Below are positions 25,418-36,564 of a stretch of DNA of 64,000 nucleotides, in pieces. This DNA is from Monilinia fructicola (lineage: Eukaryota; Ascomycota; Leotiomycetes; Helotiales; Sclerotiniaceae). The notes beneath the pieces were generated by a model. It was not told where the DNA came from. It saw only the letters and a list, made by a program, of their open reading frames with translations, and did not search any database. The position numbers and the translations under genes are program-made. The stretch is taken from NCBI GenBank assembly GCA_008692225.1, contig VICG01000004.1, forward strand, positions 1,054,501-1,118,500, written 5' to 3'. Each line of letters begins with the position of its first letter. The first letter of the stretch is position 1.

Positions 25418-25901
25418 TTTGAAAGATGATAAAGATCTTGAAATTAATGTAAGTTTGAAAGTCGTAGTGTTTTGATAAGGTTGTTTCGGAGAAGTTGTTT
25501 GTAGAGTTTGTTGTTGGTTTTGTGTTTGTAAATGGGAAGAGGAGGTGACCAGGACTTTGAGATGTCTTTATGTACGGAGTACAGTAGAGCCTTGTGGTCG
25601 CTTAATTACGCTAGTCGTGAATGATGGTGTCCGTAGGTATTTTAGTCCAGCCCAGTCACAGTGTCTCTTTATTAATCATAAGAAAAAGTGTAAAAGTGAA
25701 TAAATATACCGTAAGTATATAAACGGTAGTGTCAATAAATAGAATGATTGGATTTAAAGGGTAAGGTTAGCTTGGATGGAAGACAAAGCACTTGGTTGAG
25801 GGGTTGGACTGTATGAATAGGTAGTATGAATAAAAGTAGTATGAAATAGTACATGAATACTGTACTAGAGGATACTATGGTATACTACCCCATGTGTACC
25901 C

Positions 25902-25990
25902 TGAATAGTATGAATAGTATGAATAGTATGAATAGTATATAGTAATAGTATGAATAGTATGAATAGTATGAATAGTATGAATAGTAATGA
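25902..25990. repeat. 9-bp tandem repeat (GAATAGTAT)n, imperfect
   Basis: Eight or more copies of a nonamer in two blocks separated by a short TATAGTAATA spacer. Single degenerate copies continue on both sides out to about 25817 and 26110. Confidence 0.9.
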
Positions 25991-27984
25991 ATAGTACGTA
26001 AATAGTATCGAATACCGTGCTTGAGGACCTACTACTGCAGTAGATACTATGAATAGTATATAAAACATAACCTTTATACTGTAGTAGTATGAATACTATG
26101 AATACCTATAGGTGTAAATATCATAAACGATTGGTTCCTTAAATCCGATGGCTGAGTGATTCATTAAAAAGGGTCGCCTGGAGGGCAATTAAACGCCCGT
26201 GAATAGCAAATCAAAAAGTACCTAGGCACCTAAAGGCAACGTCGAGCTTTCCAGATACTTCTCTCATATATGGAACCTTGGAAGCGTCTAATGGGGATTA
26301 GCCCTTTCCCTTTTTCTAATATTATAAGTAAGCGCTACGTTATAAGGGAAGGAAGGAAGGAAGCCTCGAATGCCTTGAAGGATGAAGCTATCTAGATTCT
26401 GTACCTAGGGCTAGGTAGGTAACCTACTGTAGGTAGGTATCTATCTATGTGAAGTTTGTAACGCTTGGATCTCTAAATGCTCATTGTCAAATTGTACGTC
26501 AATGGCTTCCAAGTTCCTTATTGCTACAGTAAGGTTAGACGTGGCTTTTCTATGGGTACATGACATGCTAATAATACCATATACCTCTTCAGCCTTGTCT
26601 GCCTAGGTTACGTTACTGTGCCGAGTTCTCAGATCGATTATAACCTGAGGCTTAAAGAAAGGTCCCGTCAAGGTTTTCATTGGTTCTAATATGACTTGCA
26701 CCTGCAGCTACAGTAACTTCAGAAAGATGAGCTGTATTCTTGTGGTAAGGTTACCAGTAATGTAATTAACCTCAAGCTTACTTATATATGTCATTACAAT
26801 CAATGATCAAAATCTAGATAGAACGATTACCTTGCCTACTGTAACTGTCGGGTGACTAGGCAACTACTAACTCGGGCTACTGCTTAGCACGCACTTAAAA
26901 GTCCCTTTAGGTTTGAAAATTACAAGCTTAAGCTTTCATCAGGATGCTCCCACTACCATGAGCTATTATTATTTATTTGGGCGAAGCTCTCTCTCTACGA
27001 CTAAACTACTATACCCGGGGACTACTCAATTACTAACTAGGTTCGTTCAGTATAGAGGAATCCGAATTCTGTTCCTCTCTCTTGTTTCTATTAAGCCTTT
27101 CATGTATATTTACCCACACTGCCTAGATATTAACCCAGGTAGTTATTTATGTGTGTGTATATTCCGAGTATACCATTAACCGATACCTCCTCCTTTTTTA
27201 TCCCTTCAACGGCACCACCATCCGACCCTTAGGTTGGCCTATATGAAATTTACTTTATGCCCATTTCAGTATAACATGAATTATAGAAAAATGAGGCAGG
27301 TGGGGTTAATCTAATCAATACCCCGTTAACCCCTTGCTCATCATCGCTAGAGGTGTCTAATAATGCTACTTCTGTGCGGAATACCAAGTACAGTACATAC
27401 TTTATACTCCGTACACTTATCTTGAGGCTGTCTCCTTCCCTACTTCCGTCTACCTATTACTAGCTACGTCTCTACCTCTCTACCTCTCTGCCTACTACAT
27501 ACCTAATACTTGTACTATTCATTCATTGTATTTCGTATATTGTATCATCATCATATCATACCATCGTATCATCCTATCATCATGATACCTTTTGCATCTT
27601 GCTATTATTTGAAGATAAAAATAAGAATAATTTGCCTCAAATAACTTTCTATATAGAACACCACTAATCACTACACTTGTCCTTGTATATGGAAGACTAA
27701 TGGAATGGAAAGCATCTTCGGTATTCCATACGATTGGTCAGCCCATTTTCAAAAACCTCCTGATACTCCGAGATTTGTGCTGATCTCCGTCATAAACCCC
27801 AATGCCATCCCCTGATACAATATACGGAGTAGAAAATCATCATAATAATGGTGATACAGTAATAATGATAATAATAAAACCTAAGATTACCTAATGCGAC
27901 TTTAAAATGGTCTCCAAGGTTCCATTTTGAAAGCATCAATCAACACCTGCACCTGCAACTCAATCCATTCCATAATATTTCTCA

Positions 27985-28019
27985 TCCATCCATCCATCCA
28001 TCCATCCATCCATCCATAT
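27985..28019. repeat. (ATCC)n microsatellite
   Basis: About eight tandem ATCC units, located some 200 bases upstream of the SMP3 start. Confidence 0.9.
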
Positions 28020-28214
28020 CAGAGCTTGAGTGTCCTTTGCTTTCCCACCCCTCTCCATTTTCCAATGACCTCTTTCTCTGGTATTATCTTTCTATCGCGT
28101 TTGCGAATACCTTTTTAATTTGATTTAATGCAATTCTTTTCTTTTCTTTTCTTCATTCACATTTACCTTGACATTCCCATTCTTTTATACGTATGCAATA
28201 GATAAATATTCCAA

Positions 28215-30071
28215 ATGCCTTTCTTCAGGCGCGCATATTTATTCGTTCTTTTCTGTTACGACTTTGGTTCGCCATATCTCCCAGTTACCTACATCCAGAT
28301 GAAAACTTCCAAGGGCCAGAGGTGATAGCTGGTGAGTTTATTTGGTTTTATAGCTTTCCTTCCCGCACATGTATTTTAGATCGGCGCATCCGTTTGTCAA
28401 GGGAAACTCCTGGCATGAAATCTAAACAAACAAATAAATCTGCGAATCTTGTGACGACCTCTGCTAACAAATCTGCAGGTCAAATCTTTAGCTATCCTGT
28501 CAAGCTGACCTGGGAATTCACATCCGACAATCCGATCCGAAGCGTCTTCCCATTATGGCCGATATATATGGTTTACCGATGCTCCTCCTTCGATGGCTCT
28601 GGATAGGCAATGGGAATGATGGCGAAATCCCTCCGATAGCCGTTTTCTTTCTTTGCTTTGCGACTGTTGATGTTGACTTTGAGCTTTGTGCTTGAGGATT
28701 GGGCTATTTATGAATTGGTTGAATCTCCGAAACATCGAAAAAGTAGCTGTTATGCTTGTGGCCTCTTCATATGTTACCTGGACATATCAGACCCATACAT
28801 TTTCAAAATCGATAGAGACGTTGGCAGTAGCATGGAGTCTGGTCTTGATACAAAGAATCGTCGCAGCCAAGGTAGGGAATCATGGAATAAATGTCTGTCT
28901 CTTGAATATAAAGCTGACAGCCACAGAAACACATTCTTCCGTATTGCCATGTGGAATTCTTGCATTTGTTGTGATCTTCGGAATCTTCAATCGCATTACC
29001 TTTCCTGCTTTTCTTTTCATTCCTGGTCTTCGTTTGTTGCCCCATTTTAAGAGAAAGTGAGGTATTTCATCCAAATGAGATAACTATAGCTAATGTTGAG
29101 CAGACCTCTTTCGCTCATTTCTATGATACTTTTTGGTGGCCTTGCTACATTCATCGCCATCTGTTTGGATACGAATTTCTATGCAAATGGTCCTGTCACC
29201 TGGTCCCATCTCTTCGCACACCCAACTATTACCCCATTCAATAATCTCAACTACAATCTTGCCACGGAAAATCTTGCGCTTCACGGGCTACACCCATGGT
29301 ATCAACATAGTTTGATAAATCTCCCACAATTATTGGGACCTGCTACACTACTTGTCTTTTTACAACCTTTGGCTTCTCTTCGCCTTTACTCCGCAATTTC
29401 GGGTATTGTCGTTCTTTCATTTTTCAAACACCAGGAGGCGCGTTTCTTGCTTCCAACCATTCCTTTAATTTTGTCATCTGTAAGATTACAAAACAAAACA
29501 CCGAATTGCCTTGCGTATCTGGGGGCGGTTTATGGATTGCATTCAATCTGTTACTAGGCCTTTTGATGGGTGTGTATCATCAGGGAGGAGTTGTCCCAAC
29601 TCAAGTCTTTTTGAGTAAACAACTAGACGCCACTCACGCCATCTGGTGGAAAAACATACAGTCCACCAATCTGGCTCCTGAACGGCAAAAATGAAGTACT
29701 TGCCACTCATGATCTGATGGGCATGCAAGCAGAGCGCATGCTAGAAGAGGTTACTAGAATGGCATCCTGTCTTCCGAAATCAGGAGAAGAGTTTACAGAA
29801 GCTACATATCTCATTGCGCCCACATCGGCCACCTTCCTGGACAGGTACGCGGCAAATGAAACAGATTTGTATTTTGAAGAGATGTGGAGATATAGAAACC
29901 ATTTCAACCTGGATGATATGGACTTTGGCGATGATGGCTTCTGGAGTACGATCACAAGAATTATTGGGAGGAGAGGAAATTGCAGCATGGAGAGTTACAG
30001 TGGATTGTCCGGGAGGAGAGAAGGTTGTGGATATACTGGGGGACATCTCAGAAAACGAAACAAGTAGCTAG
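28215..30071 (+). CDS. SMP3: GPI mannosyltransferase 4 (Smp3/PIG-Z family, GT22), frame broken several times
   Basis: The conserved protein is spread over several frames in correct order. It starts [12 protein letters not shown], then [19 protein letters not shown] with the HPDE motif of GT22 enzymes, an intron 28332-28478, [76 protein letters not shown], an intron 29057-29103, [18 protein letters not shown] (HQE-RF motif), [12 protein letters not shown], and a soluble tail ending DISENETSS. Smp3 is an ER multispanning enzyme that adds the fourth mannose to the GPI precursor from dolichol-phosphate-mannose. I count about seven indels: T4 at 28249, ATATAT at 28562-28569, T runs at 28648-28659, A5 at 28738, one near 29490-29520, A5 at 29650, and AAA at 29977. 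Most lie in homopolymers. Identity is firm; functionality is not established. Confidence 0.85.
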
Positions 30072-30732
30072 CTACGGAGAAAACTAAATAACATTTTCCT
30101 TTGTTCTTCATTCAAATGGAAGCTGATGTCTAAGTCTCTATGATAGGTGATTGACAATCAGGCAGTCAATTTCAATGCGGACGCGATTGAATTTGGGGTG
30201 TTTCACATGAATGTACAGGTTGAAGTATCACCTACAACCCCGAACCTTGGGAGCCACCCCCATCGAATCAGGAACTTCGCAATTGATCCCTCACTATGAG
30301 CGACCTCGTGGAAGTTAAACGTCCTATTCCACATGCATTACCTCGAGCTTGGACTGTTGTGGTTGGTAGTAGTCTACTACCCCATTTACATGGTGCATCC
30401 AAGCTGTTAATGCAAATCCATGATCTACATGCATGCTCAGTGGAATTTGCATTACCAAGGGTAAAAATATAGCGTAGACGATGCTATGCGTGATATGCCG
30501 TCGCTTCTTTTTTTATATCTGATTGATTGCTATCCTGGGATGAGGGATTGTGAGAGGGGAGAAGCGGAGAAGCCAGCGTGTCTCTTTGAGTTTTGTACGG
30601 GTTGGTTGCACGGTTTAGATGGTGGGGATGATGGTTCATGGGAATTCTATAGTACATCATCAAGATGTAGGGTCTTGCGCGTTGATTTATGATACATGTG
30701 TCTTGGATAATAACCAGAGGTGGATCCATTGA
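30072..30732. other. Intergenic between convergent SMP3 and acyl-CoA dehydrogenase genes
   Basis: About 660 bases of shared 3' flank. No gene is supported; frames on both strands near 30484-30729 have no recognisable content. Confidence 0.5.
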
Positions 30733-32276
30733 CTATAGCTTTGAATCGCCCCTCGGACGTTCAGGTGCAGCTTTCTCACTTTCGCCCTTGACTTTGGCCT
30801 GGAAGTTCTTGACTAGTTGGCGGATGGAGAGATCGAGCATTACGTCTTCGCTTCCGCCGGGGATGCGGGCGCCGGGGATTTCGCGGAAGATTCCTGGGGG
30901 GAGGGGAGGTTAACTTAGGGTCTCTTGGAAGGGCAGGGAAAGGGAGGAGGAGGGGTTAAAATTCGAAGGAATAGGTAAAGTAAGGGGTCAAAACAAAGTC
31001 AAAAATATAAACTTACGCTCCACCACCTCTCCCATCCCACTTTTTCGTATACCCATTTCCTCCGAAGAGTAACACAGCCGTACTCGCACAAGTCTCCAAT
31101 ACCATTCCGGCCTTGGCCTTTGCCAGTGCCGTTAACCCTCCCAGCTCTCGGTTTGCCTCTTCCTCGCTAAGTTGCGTCATCATCCACGTATATCCTTCGA
31201 TCCACGCCCAATGGCTCTCGAGCTCTGCTCCGCATTTGGCGAGTCTATGCCTCACAAACCGGTTGGTCCATAAGCTTCTTCCCAAACGCCTCCCGCTTCA
31301 TGACGTATTCAAAGGCGGCACTGAGTGCAGTACGCGCGCATCGATTGACGGAAATGGATATGCTGAGACGCTCGTGGTTGAAATTTTTCATGATGTATTT
31401 CATACCCAACCCCGGGGTTCCAATTATGTTGTCCACGGGAACACGCACCGAATCCAATTCAATGAATGTAGTGCCCGCGGACGTCTGTCCCCCTACCTTT
31501 ATCCGGCGCATCATGACACCTGGGTGATTGAGCAGCGGAACGACAAGGAGGGAAAGACCCCGGGACCAGGACCCCCGGTGCGTACGGCCATCGTGGCATA
31601 ATCCGACCACAAGCCGTTGGTGATCCATTTCTTGGATCCATCCACGATCCATTCCGTCCCATCGTCGCTCTTTCGCGCGGTGGTCTCGATGGCGCTGACG
31701 TCGCTCCCGGCTCCCGGCTCGGTGATATGGCGATGCAGATTCTCTTTTTGCCGGTGAGGATGTCGGGGAGGAACCGCTCTTGGAGGGCTGGGCTTCCGAA
31801 TTTTAGGATCGGTGGAATGCCAAAAGGAGAAGCCCGTGGTGACGGCGCCCGCAGGACCCAGGGACCCTGATCGTTCCATCTCGTCGTGAAGATTAGCGTG
31901 TGCATGTAATCGAATTCTTCCACTGGGAGATCGCCTGGTAGATGTGTGATCCCCAGTCTCTTGAGCCATTCCACTGGGAGAGGAGAGGGAAGATTGGGTA
32001 TCAGGAAGTTTGCCAGGGCGAACTTTTGGTAGAGGTCGGCTTGGAAATGTTAGTTTGACGTTTGGGATCTGTTATACTTGAGGATTCTTCATTTGATGAT
32101 TGGTAGGTACCTGGTACATCTCCCTGTTTCTCCCACTCAGCTGCATCGTAAAGTAATTCGGAGACGAGCGCTCGACATGTCTTCTGCCATTTCCGATGTG
32201 AAGCGTTGTAATATGGGGATGGTAGACCCATAAGCCAAGGAGGCTCGGAGAAGGGAATCGGAACTGATGAAGACAT
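30733..32276 (-). CDS. Peroxisomal acyl-CoA dehydrogenase family protein, frame broken several times
   Basis: Exons are 32276-32111, 32039-31017 and 30893-30733, with introns of 71 and 123 nt. After frame correction the order is that of the family: N-terminal helical domain ([26 protein letters not shown]), then [20 protein letters not shown], the FAD/substrate signature [18 protein letters not shown] with [13 protein letters not shown], then [37 protein letters not shown], and the end [19 protein letters not shown]. The C-terminus is GDSKL, a canonical PTS1 peroxisomal signal. It probably oxidises an acyl-CoA in peroxisomal beta-oxidation or a related pathway; the exact substrate cannot be read. 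About six indels interrupt the frame: plus positions near 31887, 31822-31825, 31723-31728, 31558-31561, 31256-31258 and 31041-31045, mostly homopolymers. Confidence 0.88.
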
Positions 32277-35200
32277 TTTGCTTGCTTGTAATTGACGACG
32301 ATTGAAGTGATCTTATTATTCTACGAAGTCATGATATTTAAATTGAGAGGGAGACAAGACATGTGAAATGGCGGTGGGTTGATCCCAGTTCGTTCTGAGG
32401 AGCACGGGGTAGTTAGCGTATTGCGGGGTAGTTCTAGTGACAAGGTGTATTGCCGGATGAGCCGAGGGCTCGCCAAAACCATGAAAACCACTGGTCTAGA
32501 CTTTTCTTTACACTCATATGTAGTTTTCTGGTATAAGGTATCTTATATATTTGACGTCTCAAGTTTCTGATCAGAATGGTATTTGAAGAGAGTGGAAGCT
32601 GCTACGGATAGAAAATCTTGTTTTGAATAACAAGTCCGAATATTTGACTAGAAGCTGCAGCTGCAGGGGTAATTAGAGAGAGTTAACATGAACGTTAAGG
32701 ATTGTCTGGATATCCCTTTCATATCCAATTAAAGATGGGGGGAGATACCAAAGTCTTGTTCAAATTTCTAGCAATGGAGTTACGAATGCCTTCAACTGTA
32801 GTGGGGCAACAAAAGGTGATGTGTTTTCCTGGAAGCGGCTTTGCAAATATTACATAAACTAATCTTCCACCCACTTCAGCTACATCAGTGCTCCGATTTA
32901 CTCTTGATAAAGAGATAACATACTCCGTAGATCCAGGATTTAGATAGCCGGTGCTCCATCAACTGTTTTCCTTGAGATTGGGATAGTGTGCGCTCGTTCA
33001 AAATATCTGATTTGAGTGCCCAAGGGGCGCAGTATGTTCAGTTGACCTCTGCTTTCACTGACCAAGACCCCGCATGGTCCTCCTCGGCGCCGAACTTGGT
33101 AATTTTGATCCGGATAGAAGTCCACGCATCGCATGAGTTTTGCAAGATCTGGACGGGCAAGTATAGTGCAGAGGAAGAGATGGGGCCAGTCTACACCAGG
33201 AGATGCACGCTTGTCTTTGTCGATGGCGGAATACAAATAAGAAGCAGAGATTACATTGAGTAGATGGCAGGTCTTTTTGGTGGAGAGAAGGTCGGGGGTT
33301 GGATTATTAACATGGAAATTGTTTCATTAACTAACGGGCTTTTTCGAAAGACTTCATGACGAAATCTTGAGATTTCGCTGGTTGATTCCAAGGTTGGTTG
33401 ATGGTTTCTCAAAGAGAATTTTCCAATAAAGTGGCCGAAATGTTTTCGCATCAGTCCACGCAACTTTGGCCTGTTAGAGTTGGAGTTACTGTGAGGCTAT
33501 CAGGTGGGTTAAACTCAGTAAATGAGACAAAGATCGTCATCTCGTAGAGTTGAAAAAGATCAGGTAGGTACCACGCGGAGAAAATCATCGTGGAATCTGA
33601 AACGGAAGCTCGAAGTAAGTGAAGAGAATTGATATAGACTGGGGACGATTTTACGATGTCTAACACTAGCTTTGAAATAGGAAATAGGAAATACACGAGA
33701 CTTTTGACAGTGGCATTTAAGATATGAGCTCGTATGTCAAGTCGCAGAGAAAATCTGAATAACACGTGTACTTGTATATCACTCATGAGAAGTCCTCTCT
33801 CTTTGCACTTCACTCAAGTAAGCGCATGAATATCCGCCGCAAGTCTTCCTGCTCACTCAACCAAACTTGTGATATCATTGAGTCATAATCCCTAGCAGAG
33901 ACGATCTCAAGTATGCCCATTTGTAGACCAAGAATAACAGAAACTTTGATCCTAGTTTTCCCAGCTAAAGTCAATACTTCGACTGTAAGTTGGATAAATA
34001 TTGTGCCAGAAATTATACCTTCACTACCCTGAGATCTCCAACCAAGAATAACGCCCTCATCTTCTCTGCTCTAGTCTCCCTTCTCTCCATCTAGATCAGC
34101 TCTCCCTCTCCCTCTTCTACCCTTAACATTGGCCATAATAGGTTCAGCACCATCCCTCCCTCGTTCTTACCATGAATGAACCCGCATTCATGGGAACTCA
34201 TCACAATCTTTTCTCAGCCAAATAACTTGCCATATTGCGACCATTCCACACTCAGTTTGTCTGTAGCCTGCTGCTGAACAGAATTTGGCGAGCACCTTTG
34301 CAGTGTGGGTGCAAGTGTAGCGGTATTGATAACTGGAAGATTGTTAGGTTCTGGACGTGAAGGATGGAGAAGAGTGGGAGAAAATGGGGAAATAGAGACA
34401 GGGGTACTTACTAGTAGCACATCTTGGGGCCAGGATAGATCGAGTGAATAGCAGATAGGTCAAAGAGAGATAGAGTTCAGATAAAGTTTTGGGATTGATT
34501 CGTGTGTATGTAGGCAAGTCAATCTGCTTGGGAGAGACACAATCACGAGAAATATGGCAATATATTTAGAGCTTGCTTGATCTTGTGACGGAACTCACAT
34601 TTTCAGCACACGTCAAGTTTTATAGCTTCTTTTATATATTGCTCTCTTGGAATCAAATGCTTGCCTCATTATGTGCAAGCGTCTTTCAGACCATTTCAAA
34701 AACAAACATGATTTGTAATAAACAAGCCTTGCTGCTCCAAGCACTATATATTCTGTGCTTCGCCTGAAGAACTTTTACTTAGGTGATGTGCATTTTGAGC
34801 CCGTTGAGTGAGAAGCATTTTAGGAACGGCTGGGCACACAAACATATGTAGAAAATACAGGAAAATTGGATGAATGGTCTTTATTGAAGAAAGGATTAAG
34901 GGTCCTAAGCCCCTGGTGCTTGATTTGGCAGAAGAACTGCAGGGGAATCCGAATAATAAATGAAGAAATCGCAACTTGCCGATGAGGAGGAAGAAAAAAA
35001 TTGTATGGTTTTCTATGCTTGCTTTTCTCTCTGGGGAAGACTTAAAGGGGATGGCTGTGTGAAAGAAGACAATTGGATTAATGAGTCTTCTTTCACAAGA
35101 GATAGTGAAGAAGAAGAGCTCCGAATACCATTCATTCGCAGTCTATCAGCAAGCTCTTCCATTATCCCCACTAGAGGAAAAAAGGGTTTTGAAAATAGGA

Positions 35201-35772
35201 GAAGCGAAGCAATTACATCTTTCCCAAAACCCGTCATAACAAAGTCACCGAAAAGGATCAGAAGCAGCAAGCATCTAGAACCTCATTCGGATCCTTGCAC
35301 AAGCTTGAAACTCGCGTAATCTCGATGAATAGGGTGGATCCTCACCGCCAATTACCCTTTGACAGAAACAGAGAGCTTCCTTGATTTGATAAAAGGGTGG
35401 CTGCATATCTGATGACCGAATTGTGAAATAGTGCTTGGAGAATGAATGTGGTTGGCACCACAAATGAAATAATGAAGGGAAAGGACGGGAAGATGGCACT
35501 CGTCATATCTTTTAATGTTATGAAAACATTTATGCAATCATGTTAATTCATATACTGTTGGTGATTAATGATGATTCCATTGGACAATTGAGGTTGTTTT
35601 TCGAGAAAGGATTGAAGCTCATACTGTCCAGTTATAAGAGCGGTGAAGATAGTGGACTTTTGATTTGATCTACTCCATACGAGTACCTACTTCCTGTACT
35701 ATCTGTACGATACAGTACAGTGCAGTAGCAGGCCGCCGCCTCATCTTATGTTTCTTTTCTTCATGAGTCGAC
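32277..35772. other. Gene-poor stretch, about 3.5 kb
   Basis: Only short, unrecognised frames on both strands (for example 33813-33451 minus, 34960-35319 plus). ACTCCGTA occurs at about 32926. I see no domain, RNA gene or repeat array that I can defend. Confidence 0.4.
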
Positions 35773-35799
35773 AGGTCGGATGGACGTCCATCTGAGCTC
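35773..35799 (+). repeat. Left terminal inverted repeat, 27 bp
   Basis: It begins AGGTCGGA and ends GAGCTC. It contains the 14-bp perfect palindrome GATGGACGTCCATC at 35779-35792. Confidence 0.97.
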
Positions 35800-36537
35800 C
35801 GTGGACTCGGAAAAAACGTCGGGTGGACTAGTGGGGCAAAAGTCATAAATTTGCATAAAATTGCATAAAATTCATAAAAAATTATGCAAAAATTGATTAT
35901 TAATAAATTATAAATTTTTAGATTAAATCTTAAACGTTTTCAAAAACGTTTTCAAAACGTTTTAAAACGTTTTCAGAAAACGTTTAGAAAACGTTTAGGA
36001 TTTAATTTAAAGCTTTTATTAAAAAAATAATATAATTATCTTATATAAATTTATTTTAATTTTATTTTAAATTAGATTAGATTAAATATATATATATATA
36101 ATAATTCTTAAATATTATAATTATATTTAAATAATATATAATATATATATATATATATATAATTAATTTACTCTTTTAATAAAACTATATTAATTAATAT
36201 ATATTTAAATTTATTATTATTAATTTTTATTTATTAATATTTTAATATTAAATAATTAATTTTTTTAATATTAAATATAAATATAAATATATTATTATTA
36301 TTATTAAAAAAATTATAATACTCTTAATTAGATTCTAAAACGTTTTGAAAACGTTTTGAAAACGTTTCGAAAACATTTTGAAAACGTTTAGAAAACGTTT
36401 AGAAAACGTTTAAAATCTAATTTCAAAAATGTATAATAATTTATGCATAAATTAATGAATTCGGCAAAATGTCGGGTGGACTTATGCAACGTTTTGCAGT
36501 TGACCTTTTTTTTTAAGAGATGCTCCACAGGTCATAT

Positions 36538-36564
36538 GAGCTCAGATGGACGTCCATCCGACCT
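36538..36564 (-). repeat. Right terminal inverted repeat, 27 bp
   Basis: Exact reverse complement of the left repeat. The same 14-bp palindrome sits at 36545-36558. Confidence 0.97.

Larger units (their letters stand above)
25418..28214. other. Intergenic, about 2.8 kb, repeat-bearing
   Basis: It contains the 9-bp GAATAGTAT array, TACGGAGTA motifs at about 25572 and 27827, GGAAGGAAGGAAGG at about 26347, TAGGTAGGT clusters near 26400-26440, and (ATCC)n at 27985-28019. The part 26500-27200 is rich in stops and could be old, mutated transposon DNA, but I see no identifiable domain. Confidence 0.45.
35773..36564. mobile_element. 792-bp AT-rich element with perfect 27-bp terminal inverted repeats (MITE-like)
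   Basis: The two ends are exact reverse complements over 27 bases (35773-35799 and 36538-36564). Inside lie a direct copy of GTCGGGTGGACT at each side (35818 and 36471), then arrays of an AACGTT-containing unit on each flank (about 35930-36000 and 36336-36412), then a core of almost pure A+T (about 36005-36335). There is no coding capacity. The layout suggests a non-autonomous DNA transposon whose interior may have been driven to A+T by repeat-induced point mutation; both are inference. I could not define a clean target-site duplication: the left flank ends GTCGAC and the right flank begins ACATAC. Confidence 0.65.

Noticed and set aside
28862..28911. Possible extra small intron in SMP3 (GTAGGG ... 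AAAG, 42 nt)
   Set aside because: It is divisible by three and below the usual intron size here; the frame is open either way, so it cannot be decided.
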